Below are positions 22,740 through 34,998 of a stretch of DNA of 64,000 bases, piece after piece. The position numbers and the translations under genes are program-made. The first letter of the stretch is position 1, and each line of letters starts with the position of its first letter. This stretch comes from Ramazzottius varieornatus (lineage: Eukaryota; Tardigrada; Eutardigrada; Parachela; Ramazzottiidae), in the NCBI GenBank assembly GCA_001949185.1, contig BDGG01000014.1, forward strand, positions 679,555 to 743,554, in the 5' to 3' direction. The notes beneath the pieces were generated by a model. The model was not told where the DNA came from, ran no database searches, and was given only the letters and a program-made list of their open reading frames with translations.

Positions 22740-24360
22740 ATGGTCCAGTTTGAGCCGTCAGTCACACTGAACAATGGAGAAAAGATGCCCATGCTCGGCA
22801 TCGGAACTTGGCAGGTATGGAAAGCTTAAACGCGCACTTGGACCCGTAAACTGCAATGCTTAATCTTTTCCGTTTGTGGCTAAGATATAAGAGATTTTCT
22901 TGGGGCTGGATACCGAACGATCGTCACACAAGCCTTCACACAGTTTAAACTCCGACAATCAGCTGATCGCAAATTTCCATCGCAAGTATGCGTGTTTTAT
23001 GATGTACGTGTTGCTGTTTTCTTGCAGTCGAAGCCAAACGAAGTGAAGGATGCCGTAGACTACGCCCTGGACTTGGGTTACCGCCACATCGACACCGCCT
23101 ACGTTTATGGGAACGAAAGCGAGATTGGCGAAGCTCTGGTCAACAAGTTCAAAAACGGCAAGCTGAAACGGGAAGATGTCTTCATCACCACCAAGGTAAA
23201 ATAAATGAACCGACCGTTATAGCAATTAAGCACTCAGAGGACACATTGGCCAATCTACAACCCTTTGCCAGCTGTGGTGTACTTTTCACCACCCATCGAA
23301 GGTAATGGAAGGAGTGAAGAAATCGCTGGAAGCGCTGCATACAGACTACATCGATCTCTTCCTAATCCACCTACCAGCTTCCATCAAGTTTGTGGGTAGG
23401 ACCGTTTTCACACTTTGAGAAGTCAATAGTACTTGCCCGAACATTCGACCGGCCAAAAGTCATTCGTGGGTTATCTGTGTGAGTTACGTGCCGTATTCCA
23501 GATGATAAGACGAACTTTCCAAAAGGCCCCGACGGGAAACTCCTTCTCGATAATGTCGACTTCATCGATACGTGGAAGGTAAGCTTATTGGGCACGGTTG
23601 ATTATTTGTTCAGGAGACAGTTATCCGTTTACCGGTTGTTTTATTCAGGAGCTGGAAAAAGCTGTTGACCAAGGCTTGCTGAAGGCCATTGGAGTGTCGA
23701 ACTTCAACAGGGCGCAGATCCAAAAAGTTCTGGACAACTCGCGTATCAAGCCGGCAAATCTACAGGTATTCCAGGACCAAGAAAATGGCATGAGCAAGTT
23801 TTCTGATGGTGCCAGCGTTTGTTTCTTCCACAGGTCGAGTGCCACGCCTACTTTATGCAAAAACCACTCTTTGACTTTTGCCAAAAGAACAAGATTACTT
23901 TCACCGCTTACGGACCGCTGGGCTCGCCTCAAAGAATGGGTATCAAGGCTGACGACCCAGTGCTCTTGGAGGAACCGAAGCTGAAGGATATTGCTAACCG
24001 TCATAATAAAACTCCTGCGCAAGTGAGAAGATAGAAGATGTCGTCTGCCAGGGCTCCTTTCTACGATGTGTTTTGTTCTAGATATTGAATCGCTTCCTGA
24101 TTGAGCGAGGCCGAGTCACCATCCCGAAAAGCGTGCATCGCGACCGCATCAAAGAGAACTTTGACATTTTGGATTTCAAGCTGAGCGAGGAGGATTTGAA
24201 GGAACTGGACGCCATGGACAAAACCCTGCGCTACTTCCACCAAGATCAGTAAGCTAACCCTGACATCCGGTGGTGGTAGCACAGGCAAATCTGAAACCGC
24301 ATCATTTTTTGTTTCAGTATCCAACATTCACCCGACTACCCCTTCAACGACCCTTACTAG
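22740..24360 (+). CDS. Aldo-keto reductase (AKR1-like), eight exons
   Basis: Exons 22740-22814, 23028-23195, 23272-23395, 23502-23578, 23649-23765, 23834-24022, 24082-24248 and 24318-24360 join in phase to 319 residues, the usual length of the family. The (beta/alpha)8 enzyme reduces aldehydes and ketones with NADPH in the cytosol. The catalytic tetrad is present: Asp47 and Tyr52 in [11 protein letters not shown], Lys81 in FITTK and His114 in [21 protein letters not shown] and the cofactor motif [13 protein letters not shown] are also intact. The C-terminus ends [11 protein letters not shown], typical of AKR1. An AATAAA-like signal lies near 24431. It is convergent with the SLC6 gene, with about 107 bp between stop codons. 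The substrate cannot be told from sequence. Confidence 0.93.
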
Positions 24361-24467
24361 CAAAGCTATCAACTTCAGACACCAATCAAAGTTGTAGATC
24401 ACTGCTATAATTTAGTACAAATTGGTCGTCAAATAAAAATGACAAAAAGCAGGCGTAAGGCTTGTGA

Positions 24468-27400
24468 TTACAAGTGCGCGCTGCTGTAGGCGGCATTTGG
24501 GCTTTCATGGTATGTGAAGCTTTTTCGTAGTCGGTCAGGTCCGAAGAGGTGAAGGTTGGCTCTTCCAATACTTTCCAGGTCGCTGGTGTCCCTTTGGAAG
24601 CCGTAGTGAACAGGTACACCATAGTACTCCAGCTCTTCTTCGCGGTGCTTAGTGTCCGCCGGACCCCATTCTGCCGTCGGTGTAACAGCCCGTTTCCATT
24701 TCTACCGGAAAACGAGTTTTAAAACGAGAAACAAATGAAACGCTGCAGAACAGTTTGTACCTGGCGAAAAGTGTCGCCATCTTGCTTGAATACGAAGTAG
24801 CATCCCCAAACAGGAATCTGAATCAGAACGCACAAGGCGATCAGCCACCCGACGGCATCGGCCCATGCTGGATAGAGTCCTTCCACGTCGTTGTTGGCGA
24901 AAGGCTTGTAGTCCGCCATGGAGTATACAAAAACAAACTATAGGAAAAACAAGAGTTTGTTTTTTCTTGAGAGGAAATACTGTAGTGTCAACAAGACGGG
25001 TTTTACTAGAAGAACGAATGGCGCAATGACCAGCCAGCAGCTGCGAAAGTACAGTGAGGGCTTGTAGTCCATCATGAATTCAAAGTTGTGCAGGACCCGC
25101 TTCAGCCCGTACAACCAGAATATGGCGATCAGCTCGCAGAGGGCCACCAAAATCACGCAGAAGCCACTACCTAAAGTACAATGGCCGGACGTAGAACTAA
25201 AATTAATTCAGATTGTCAAATGCCAGTAATTTACTACGTTGACGCACCGTAAGCATCCATAAGGTCGACCACTTGCAGTCCGGCCTAGGAGGAAATTCAT
25301 CGGGTAAAATTCAGGATGGTAAACAAAGTTACTTTCGGTATGGACTTACATGGGTGACGCAGGGTAAAGCCAGGAGGAAAAGGATGGCGCAGGCTATACC
25401 AGTAACCAGCGCTTTCCGTTCTCGCATTTTGGGAATTTCGTCATGGATGCATGTCAAGGCCGTTTCCAACAGACCGAACTGTGCAAGAACCATTTTTCGT
25501 ACTATCTCTTCAACCTGATCGATCCGAACTTTAGAATCACAACAAACACCGGTGTGCGCTTACCACGGAATCCAGTCCCAGAATAAACAACCTGATAACA
25601 TAAGCAGGTGAGCAACCACTTAGAACAAGGACGTAAGGAGGACTTGCATAAAAAAGAAGAGGACAGCCCAAAGGTGTGGCACAGGCAAGGTGGACAGAGC
25701 TTCCGGGTAGGCCACGAAAGCCAGACTGGGTCCACCTTTGGCGACGGTGGCTACCGGCACATCCAGCTGATAGGCCAGACTGCCCAGCACCGAGAAGATG
25801 ACAATACCCGCAATGAGGCTGGTCACCGTGTCCAGAATCGAAACAATCATTGCATCTCTATGGGGAAGTGGTGATGATTGTCAACGTGATCACAGTTTTT
25901 CCATCTACAACCTGTCCGCATCAACTTGCTACCACCCAACTTTCGAAGTTTCTGGGACCGTTTTCCAAAATTATTTTTCCAGTTTTCCGTTGAAGTCCAA
26001 TGATAATGTTATTGAAACTGATCAGGACAAAGGTCAAGCTACAGGAAAAGTGGTTGGAGCGGCAAATCTACCGTTCTGGAAAAGAGCTAGAAATTCTGCA
26101 CGGAACGAGTTTTCCCTGCAAAACGGCCAAATTCGCTGGTTTTAAATCATTTGCCAAGTTAGTTCGTACTTTTCCTGTTCTTTTCCGGGTCTTTCCAACA
26201 ACTAAGGTAGCTGTTCGTCTGTTTACATCAGATTGAGAACGAAAACTCGAACATGGAATCCTGTACTCTGTAGACTGCATTTCACCTGCTGTGGCATGTC
26301 TTCCCCACCGGAAGTCATATTCGTCAAGTTTTTCACGCAGTTTGGCAGCACATCTAAACGGATCATAGCTCGATCGAATCAACTTGAAAAGTTGTAGGGA
26401 TTGTGTGGAAGGATGAATGGTAAAGCAGAAATCTGAATTTTTGTAGATCGAAATGCCAGGTGGTAGCAAGTTGGCGCGGACAGGTGTATGTGAGCCAAGG
26501 ATAGTCTTACTTGTAGACCTTCATTCGGAAGTTGTTGTAGGAGCCAAACATCATGATAGAGCCTTGAGAGACTGATAGAGAAAAGAAGACCTGGGCGGCT
26601 GCACTGCGCCACACCTGAAACCACTGGAGCCTTTAGGGACAGTATCGCCATCAGACATGCTCTGTTGATCGATGCCTTACCGCAACATCCAAGAGTTTGT
26701 CCCATTGGGGTTTGAAGAGAAATATGATGCCGTCGACAGCCCCGTCCAGGGTGACGCCGCGTACCAACAGTATCAGCAGAACGACATAGGGAAAGGTGGC
26801 TATGGGACACAGACAATTTACAGTTTCGAGCGCTCAAGACATCATGTGAAAACGAGTGAGGGAGAAACTTACAGGTAAAGTAGACGACTTTGCCAGAAGA
26901 CTGAATACCCTGTAACAATCACTTGCGTACCACAATGAATATCAGAAATCATAATCTTCAGTCAGAGAACGTACATACCTTTGCAAGACAGAAGAAAACG
27001 ACTACCCAGCAGAACATCAAACATCTACAACAGATGTGGACGAAGTTACAGTAGCGCATCACCCCCGTGAAAGCTGACTTGAATTCTATAGGAGACTATC
27101 ATACAGGGCTAGCTGCCAGATGACAGGTCCTGGATTATCCAAAGTGTAGATCACGTTGTGGTCACGATTTTGCAACACGAATCTGGAAGGCAGTAGTTCA
27201 CAGATTAAAGTCTGCTTTGATGGTCACCTCTTTGCAAATAAGCATACTGTTCTGCTCCATGAACTTGGCGAATGGCGTCACGGTGAGCATATGCTGTATG
27301 GTTCATCATACCCGTAAACTTCACACCTACTTTGACGTCCTTCGCCAAGTTCATGAAGCATTACAGTACGTAGTGTCCGAGCTACCTCTCAAAGTACTGC

Positions 27401-28218
27401 TCGGCGCTAGGCACTCGACTATGAACCTCCAAGGTGGTGTTGGAGAAGACTGGGAGCGGTACGAGGTTTGCCTCTGCTGGGACAGCTTTATCAGGGGCCC
27501 GAACGTAGCATGTGGACATGTCGGCCCAGGCGGGGTCGCAGACCTCCCATGGTAGCGGTTCCGCCAGGAGGATGGACTTGAAGACCGCTCCCATGAAGAA
27601 GACCGTGTAACTCATCAGGACGTCTGACAATTCCAACAGTGTTAATTCCTCAGGCGCAACAGATCTCTAGATAAGTTCAAGAACTTACTGTAGTAAGTGC
27701 AGATGATGAGACAGATGACGCACATGGCCATGCCAATACCGGCGCTTAACGGGCAGAGCCGTTTGAACATGGTCCAGCAGCCAACGCTGCAGTATTGACC
27801 CAGTGCCAGCTCCATACTGTACATGGGCTTTCCGACAAGCAGTAGGACAGTGATATAGGGAATCAGAAAAGCGCCTAAAAACACATAGCTTTTACTAATC
27901 AGTCTTGGTAAACTAGTCGGAATGGGTGGACGTACCTCCGCCGTTTTGGTAAGCGAGGAAGGGGAAGCGCCAGACGTTGCCGATACCCACAGACAGTCCA
28001 ACGCAGGATAGGAAAAACTCGGCGCGGTTCGCCCATTGTCCGCGTTCTTTACCCGTGACATTGGTCGAGGAATCTTCAGCGGAAGTGAGGATCGTCGAAT
28101 GGGAATGTCGTTGAATGGGTAAATCGGTGGGTTTTAAATCGAGGTCCGTCAAGTCGGCGTCAGGCTCAAAGGCCGGATTTATCCGCTCTTGGCCAACACA
28201 GGACACTCTCCCAGCCAT
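24468..28218 (-). CDS. SLC6-family Na+/Cl--dependent transporter, amino-acid type
   Basis: Many exons read through the 12-helix SLC6 order. Helix 1 has [20 protein letters not shown] followed by NGGGAFLIPY; helix 2 has [16 protein letters not shown]. The extracellular loop has [11 protein letters not shown] and N-glycosylation sites. Later helices include [17 protein letters not shown], a helix-6 stretch [45 protein letters not shown] and [18 protein letters not shown]. The C-terminal tail ends in [10 protein letters not shown]. The helix-1 position that is Asp in monoamine carriers is Gly here, which favours an amino-acid, glycine or GABA substrate. Exon 1 (27936-28218) joins the next exon in phase. 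Introns hold two miniature transposons (25905-26495 and 27247-27366). It is a plasma-membrane importer driven by sodium; the exact substrate is unknown. Confidence 0.9.
25905..26495. mobile_element. MITE in SLC6 intron, ends with GTAGCAAGTTGGC
   Basis: The left end (acctgtccgc, caacttgctaccacc at about 25910-25938) is repeated in reverse complement at the right end (ggtggtagcaagttgg, gcggacaggt at about 26458-26487). The roughly 580-bp interior shows no coding motif. A similar terminus, ggtgctagcaagttggc, occurs alone at 34449. Confidence 0.65.
27247..27366. mobile_element. 120-bp MITE, CTGTAATGCTTC family, TA target site
   Basis: The left arm contains catgaacttggcgaa and the right arm, reversed, reads CTGTAATGCTTCATGAACTT. 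TA flanks both ends (27245-27246 and 27367-27368). It is in an intron of the SLC6 gene. A more decayed copy lies at 1544-1684. Confidence 0.7.
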
Positions 28219-29815
28219 CTTTGGGGACTGTACGTGCTAGGACAGAATTCAGGCAGGTGGGCAGAGATGCGATGCTCCTCGTGGCGGTTTTGCTGGAAAG
28301 GACAGTTCCACACAGAAATAACTTGCGCTTGCAGTTGCTAACATGTAGCAGAGACGGAGTTGTCCGCGTCACCACCAACAATGGCTGTTTATTTGTTTGT
28401 TCTAGATCAGCCATGTTTATCGTCAGCAGTAAGCAAATTTATGGTTATCCGGAAGTATCGAAGGATCGCGACGAAGCGAAATGTCAACCCTTGAAATACA
28501 TGCCGCGGTACATACGAAGTAGGGAATATAAAACTGCAGATGACTTTCCACGGAAAAGTGCCCTAAGCACTCCCACTTTTACAGCCGGCGAAACATCATC
28601 TAGATGTACCCATTTGACGTTGCCGACAGATAGCGCGTTGGTTGTCCCGCAAAACAGTAAGACTTTCTTTGGTTGCGACAGGATCGGTTTTATCCGGTAC
28701 TGAGACAGTTTTCATGTGCATGTTGAGCCGACTGCGACCTTCGTTCTACGAGCTCAAGGTCCGCTCCTGACCACTTAGACCGCCACACCACATCAATCAG
28801 CTTGCGGATGTCAACGGCACTTATCGGAGTGAGATCTTTAGGCTACGCTTGATCCAGGAAGCTCAAGGGTGGACTGCTGGGATAAACCCACATGTCTGTA
28901 CCGGCGCCATCTGTGGCCATCTTTCCAGTTTCCCCTATGTATTTCCCCGACGGTATTGATAGTGCGGGAAATTTTCGTGACATCGGCCAACCATGACAAG
29001 GCTTTTGCCGATATTCCGTCAGTTCGTCGATGCATGAGGTATACGTAACTAGCTATCAAAAGCATCGATCTGGAGTTGGGTAGCTATAGAGTAGGACTGG
29101 GAGCGTCATCGATGAAATTTTCCGGACTGGAGCAAAGGCACAGTATACTTGTACTGTGCTTCTATGCGTGATCCATTAAGCCCCGAAACTACAGTCAATA
29201 CAGTGAATCCGGGCAGTCAAGGATCGATTTGATCCGTCTCGAGCAGGAAGAAGAAACCAGCGCTTGTCCGCGGTTTGGAAATCAGGGCGCGTTGGTATCG
29301 AGCAAGCTAACAGAACTTCCCTGAATGATTATGAACCGTCTCGGCGAGCAGGACTTGATCGAGGCGTCTAACCTCAACGAAAAGAGTCCAGATGAGCAGT
29401 ACCGATGGCCCCTCTTTACCAAGCAATCCTCGGAAATGTCCATGATTGATGGTTAGATGCAATCAATTTGAACCCATTTCATTCCAAGTGTTTACATCTT
29501 AAATTCTTTGGACTATAAACAGACATTCCAATGTCACAGGAAGACCTTAAAAGCACCGGCACATATAACTCAGAGAAGCACGCAAAATTTGAAAAGCAAG
29601 ACTGTACAGGAAAACAATCACCGGCATAATCTCAAAGCAATGACTGGCATATAAAAACAGACTTGCTGATTTCTTTGTGAAAAATTCCAAATCGCAAAAC
29701 CAGGAACTTGTAACACTGCAACCTACAGAATTAAAAAGTGAGATCGAAAGATTTTAGTAGCATATTGTGATAGACAATAAAGCAAGGAAAGAGCGTTTTC
29801 CTCTTTGGTGAATTT
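28219..29815. other. Intergenic region between SLC6 and FEZ genes
   Basis: Both neighbours are on the minus strand, so this holds the SLC6 promoter and the 3' end of the FEZ transcript. Short open frames show no conserved motif. No RNA gene or transposon end was recognised. Confidence 0.35.
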
Positions 29816-31648
29816 CTAATGCATAATGGGTAAAGGAACGTTCGTGTCTTTTGGGCACAACACTTTCAGAATGTAGTCGGTGAGCAGCGGTGTGGTGGTC
29901 GGTGAGTCCTCGTTCATAGCCTTGAGGATCTTGCTGATGACTTGGAGGTGCCGCGTAGTGAGCTGACCGGGTTCGTATGGGATAACCGTGGTCAGGATCT
30001 TGGTTTCTTTGTCCGGAGTACGCGCAGCTTTCTGGCTGCCGCGTTTCTTCTCCAGACTGAACTGCCGCCGCTTGTTCTGCACTTTAATCAGCTCGGAAAT
30101 GAAAGAGTTTTTCACTTCCTTCTCAAACTGCAAGGAAAACAATATCAACCCGTTTTATGGGCAGTAAACGGGATTTATTGGTTCGTCAACACTGTAAATA
30201 GTGTAGAAAAATGTCATTAGAAAAATCGCAGTGGACAAGGCCGAGCCGGATTTTACATCACGCTGACGAGTGAGTATATCGCAGAAAAATGGCAACACTG
30301 GCTTGAATGGAAGGCCTGGACTGTAGTATGACGTAACACGACCTTCTTCGATTGATTGGTCCGTACAATTGATTACCTGGAGTTCGTCGCGAAGAGCCAG
30401 TTCTTGCACTAATATTTCCGAGTACTGCTGCGTTAATTTCTCCAGCTCCGACTGTAGCTCTTGGAGTTCACCAGGGTTGAGGTTCTGGAGGTTTTCGTCG
30501 TAAAGTGGAGAAGGAAGGAGCGGAAGCGCCGGGTGGTGGCTGTTGTGCGACCCTTCCGCATCGCCACTTCCTGTTTGCTCCGCCAGTTGTGGCTCTCCGT
30601 CATCGCCCTGTAATTATAGCACGAACTGTCAGAAATTTCCTTCAACATAAGGCCAAGAGGCGTATATTGTCAAAAGTTATTCAGAAAAGAAAAACAACTG
30701 TCAACTAGAATCAAGGAAGAATTTTCCGCCCACCAAACTTCCGGTCGACACAACTGCAACGTTACGGGAAACCAGAATGGAAATCCATCTTCCTTGCAGT
30801 GGTTTGCACAGTAACATGGCCTGGTTTCTATTCCAACGTCACAACTGAGCGACCGAAACGTTTAGCTGCGATTGGCGCGGTAAGTGACGCGGTGAACCGT
30901 TGGCTAACATCAGGGAATGTGTCACTACAATCGAGTCAGGCCAACCGGAAGTGCCCGTTTTGAGCTTTGATTGGTTATTAAACTCATAACCACCAACCTG
31001 CTGCATCATAGCGTCGATTTCCTTGATCACCTCATCTGCCGTTGCCATTCCATTTTGTTGCGGATCCGCTGCAACCATATTATGCATATCGAGTTGGTTG
31101 ACAGTTAGCTCTTCGTCAGAGGAAGTACATTCAAGAAGGTCCGTACGCTGTTGGGAGGAAGAGGGGGGATTCAACGCCAAGACAGGTAAGAAGAGTTTGT
31201 TCCGTATGACGGTCTGTGACCAGTCAACCGGTAAAACCGTCCCGAAGGACGCTGTTAAGTCCTTCCAGAATTTATTCTGGCTCAACAGCTCTTCATGTGT
31301 GCGTATGGCTACCGGAGCAAAGTCAGACACGTCGCTGTCTAGATCACCAAAGCAAGCGGTGATTTTCTCATCGAACGACTCAACCAAATCTTCCAACGAA
31401 CCACCGTGACTGTTCAACGCCCCACTCTCTCCAAAATGTGATTCCATCTTTAGGGTATTTCTTTGCAGGTTGTCCGATGTCCCAGCTAGCGAAGAGTATC
31501 CGGAAGAACCAAAGGTGGATTCAGCAGGCGCTGTGGAATGAAAATCTGCCCATTCCGATTCGGAGGTATTCTCATCCATCAAAGTCTCGTCTGCATCTCC
31601 TTCGGATTCCGCCAGCGGAGCGTCGGTCAGTTCGTTCAATTCCGCCAT
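29816..31648 (-). CDS. unc-76: FEZ/UNC-76 kinesin adaptor
   Basis: FEZ proteins link kinesin-1 to cargo and are needed for axon growth. The first exon (from 31648) has an acidic, Ser-rich start (MAELNELTD), then the family core: SFDEKITACFGDLDSD, then IRTHEELLSQNKFW, then FGTVLPVDWSQT. Later exons carry an acidic or coiled-coil stretch (ELQELQSELEKLTQQYSEIL), the highly conserved VQELALRDELQ, EKEVKNSFISELIKVQNKRR, LTTVIPYE, and near the end STTTPLLTDYILKVLCP-like sequence (here SPTTTPLLTDYILKVLCP). The order and motifs match the full FEZ family, and the reading frame is intact. The start at 31648 was chosen because the protein begins with the typical acidic segment and upstream frame sequence is basic and intron-like. 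Confidence 0.92.
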
Positions 31649-32729
31649 GCCTCTGTAAGAACCAGAGAAACAATCTATATTTTTCTCCTTACAAAAACGC
31701 CTGCGATGAAAGGAGAGGAATGAATGAAGTTGCAAGAGACTTACGCGCTGACTGGAATCCAGTGCATTCAGTCAGACAAGATTAGCGCCCAGAGACGCTT
31801 CTTCCGTCTATCCACTCCTCTCCCCTCGCTCACTCCTCTGGCCGGAAGAGGCTGCTGCTTGGCCCTGCTTTGGCATGCAAAGGGAGGATGCAAAGCGAGA
31901 AAAACAGCTCATGCGGAAAGTGCAGCGAGATGCTGCGCAAACCAGGCCATCAGAAATTGGAAAATCGATCGAAAAAAATCAATAAACCAAAACATTGCCC
32001 TTCGTAAGCGTTCCAGGCGCAGCCCGATAGGGTTAATCCATTGATTCCGTGCTGAGTACTCTTTCCCGTGGGCGGTACCGCACGATCCTGGTCATAGAGC
32101 ACGGCCCTGGCTGGAGAAGCATGCTAACTCCAGGCCGTGTTGGCGCAAGCACGGCTGTGTTCGGCTGTGGCTTACCGACTTAGGGTTGTGCTGTACAGCA
32201 AAGGCGGAAATCAGCCCCACTGATCAGCTAGGTCAGAAGAGATCGGAGAACTTGCCATCTTTTCTCACTTTCCGATCGATAACTGCATGTCTAAAGCTGC
32301 GATGTATGTGTAATGTTCATTTCATACTGGGTCAGGTCGATATCGATAGCTGTGACGCATACCGTAGTCCGCGGAGTTCAACACTGTAATATTTTAGGTC
32401 GCGAACACATTCGTCATCCTCAATGCAGACTAAGACTTAAGTACGCTGGTTTGACGGAGCGTGGCGGAAGGGTGTCGCCGCGTGGGAACTGATGTACCGA
32501 GAGTTACTGGGCAAAATTCGTTGGCACCGTTTAACAAGCTCAGCCTTGACTGCTTTTACTGATTCTGACCTCGAAATAAAACTTGAGCCGGTACGACGCA
32601 AACTGCAGATTCAGACTTTAAGAGTATTCCGAAACATGTTCACATCACACGAAAGCTAAGTGGAATTCTGGACACAAGTGTTCCATCCTTGTTGCCAAAG
32701 CCTTTGATCACGTCTGCAAGGGTAGGCAC
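31649..32729. other. Intergenic region upstream of the FEZ gene
   Basis: No open frame with a recognised motif is present. The stretch separates the FEZ start (minus strand) from the 3' end of the His/Gly-rich gene (minus strand), so it should include the FEZ promoter. Confidence 0.35.
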
Positions 32730-33700
32730 TTATCCACTGTGACCGCCCCTGTTGGTGTTTTGCTTGGCAGCCATCTGCAAGTACGTGACATTAACAACAT
32801 TTTCGATTTTTTTAGCTGATAAACACAACCACTTTGACCAGAGATGCAAAACTTACCATGGCCATCATGGCAGCCATGTTGTTGTTACCGCCACCGCCGC
32901 CACCACCAGCGCCGGCATCTTGACGGCCTCCTCCGGCGGCTCCTCCACCTCCATTGCTGTTGCTCATCAGCATTGGCAGCATCCACGACATGTCAGTATT
33001 GCTCTGTTGGTGTCCTACAGTGATATTGGACCTAGTTTATCAAAGTTACCATCCTCAGGGTAGTGACAAAAAGTGTACTTACCGCTACCACCACCGCGAA
33101 CTCCCTTCACTGTATATGAGAGGAAATAGCACTTGAATAACTGATCAACTTATAACCTTTCCAACGTGTTCACGATGCGTACCTGGTGCCAGGCTTTCGG
33201 CTGTGAATACAGAGAACAGTTGGGCCAACAAGAAATCCGCAGTTTCAAATACCACGCTGACTTTTGGTATGCCGCGAAGAATAAAGTAAGGAAAACTTAC
33301 GATCAGATGAGTTGGAATTTTCCATAGACATGGGCACTGCAAAAATCGAAGGTCCTGAACGTTCTGTCGTTTAGGTCGTCGTTTGAGATGTACTTACTGA
33401 CGGCGATGAAGACATGAGGCTTCTTGTGAGGCTTGCCGGTGTGATTACCGTGCGGTCCATGTCCGTGGGTGCCATTTCCGTGATGGTGACCTTTTCCCTC
33501 GTGATCTGGTCCGTGAGGTTTTGGTCCAGATGGCTGCAGAGAGAAAAACTCGTGTCTGTGTTTTGATACAATACAAGCTAATATGTTGGACGTTGCGACA
33601 CAGACAAAAGAAATATCGAAGAAAGGACGGGTGGTACCAGGGAAAGGGTCACAGAAGTCAGAGCCACCAGGACGATGGCACAAACGGCAAAGGCGTGCAT
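32730..33700 (-). CDS. Small secreted His/Gly-rich protein, seven exons
   Basis: Seven short exons join in phase from 33700 to 32730 to give roughly 155-160 residues. The first exon is a clear signal peptide (MHAFAVCAIVLVALTSVTLS). The second is His-, Gly- and Pro-rich (PSGPKPHGPDHEGKGHHHGN, then GTHGHGPHGNHTGKPHKKP), suitable for binding metal ions. Small exons follow (PMSMENSNSSD, ESLAP, KGVRGGGSG), then a Met-, Asn- and Gly-rich segment (DMSWMLPMLMSNSNGGGG, a seven-Gly run, NNNMAAMMAM) and a short basic end. I do not recognise a family. Possible roles include metal sequestration, cuticle or silk-like structure, or antimicrobial activity; none is shown. Part of exon 2 is copied in a transposon at 34263-34310. 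Confidence 0.75.
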
Positions 33701-33780
33701 GATGAACAAGGAAAGCAAATGAGATGATAAGTAAAACGGCACTGATTATTCTGTGGTGTGACGGGCCAATGGCGTTCTGA

Positions 33781-33787
33781 TTTTATA
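33781..33787 (-). promoter_or_regulatory. Probable TATA box of the His/Gly-rich gene
   Basis: Reading the minus strand, GATATAAAATC sits about 80 bp upstream of the start codon at 33700. That spacing would place a transcription start about 50 bp before the ATG. Confidence 0.5.
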
Positions 33788-34057
33788 TCGACCTTGAAGT
33801 GGGCGATTCGGAATTTGCATGTGATGATGCATCCTTGAGCTGGAGTGGTTTCGTCGGAAAATCGGCCGTGTTTTAGCTAGATCCCTGTTTCGAACGTGAT
33901 GAAACCTGAAAATTATCTGCTGACCCCATATGATTTTGTTGTGAAACTCAAATGATTTCAAAACAGCCGAAAAAATTCTAGTCGTGGATTCCGGTATTTT
34001 TCATGGACAGGCGGTTAACTCACGCCATGTTTGTCTATTTACTCACCTTTTCTCTAG

Positions 34058-34347
34058 TGAAGGTTCGGCGAAGCGAAAATAAAACTTTTCTCCGATTTTC
34101 GCCGTGGCAAAAGTTGGCGAAAATGTTTCGCCTCGGCGAAAGAATCATTGCGTGTACGGCTGATTGATTGATCAAAAATGCTTTCCCCGCGGCGAAAACG
34201 TTTTCGCCGCGGCGAAAACGTTTTCGCCGTGACGAAAATTATCTTTTGCCATGGCGAAGAGCGGCCATGTCCGTGGGTGCCATTTCCGTGATTGCCATTG
34301 TCGTGGATGATCAATCAGCCAAAATTTTTATTTTCGCCATGCCTTCT
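34058..34347. mobile_element. GGCGAA-family MITE carrying a fragment of the neighbouring gene
   Basis: The left end (gaaggttcggcgaagcgaaaataaaa) is mirrored by the right end (ttttattttcgccatgccttc). The interior has repeated ttttcgccgcggcgaaaac palindromes. At 34263-34310 the run catgtccgtgggtgccatttccgtgat is identical to part of exon 2 of the His/Gly-rich gene (about 33457-33483). It is bordered by an inner inverted pair (ggctgattgattgatc near 34158 and gatcaatcagcc near 34309). The element therefore seems to have captured, or been invaded by, a gene fragment. Confidence 0.7.
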
Positions 34348-34544
34348 CTACGTCTGAATCTTAATGAGGTAGCGAATAGGTCGTCGAATCACGGAAAGTT
34401 AGTTCCAAAGATAGGCTATAACACAGTCGAAAACGTGTGTGCTTTATAGGTGCTAGCAAGTTGGCTCGAATACCCTGTAAGAGTCCTGAACCAGATGTAA
34501 GGATATGCAGATATGATGACAGCTAGCGGAACAGTGTATACTAA

Positions 34545-34706
34545 TGCAGCGATTCCACTTCATCACGGAGAACCATTACGGACCTCCGTCAGGAGCTCCG
34601 TAATGAGTGATTCTACTTTCGATCATTTCGAGTCGGTTATGACAGGAGAAGTGGAATCACTCATTTCGGAGCTCTTGACGGAAGACCGTGATAACTTCTC
34701 GTAATG
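34545..34706. repeat. Imperfect foldback repeat
   Basis: The left half (cgattccacttcatcacgga, ctccgtcaggagctccgtaatgag) and the reverse complement of the right half (cttccgtcaagagctccgaaatgag, tgattccac) match. The stem is about 65 bp. It creates an open frame at 34513-34704 that is probably not a gene. Confidence 0.55.
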
Positions 34707-34998
34707 ACTTCTATATGACTTTACGTAAATTAAGAAAAGTGCAAAATGCACCGCGTCCGACATGAGCGATAACGCGACATAACATTCGGTTGATTGAAAT
34801 ATAGGGGGGTTTGAACGGAAGACCCGAAAATATTATAAAGGACGTACTAATGACCATCGCGTCCGCATCCTTTCTAGCATCTCCATTATCGTAGCTACCT
34901 CTTCTTTATTGTATTCGTTGTGAATTTATGACAATTAAGCATATATACTCGAATGGGAGGAATATACATGTAGAACTTTCGACAACAAATTAAGACAG

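Noticed and set aside
34513-34704. Open frame in the foldback repeat
   Set aside because: The frame is a by-product of an inverted repeat; both arms are non-coding in origin.
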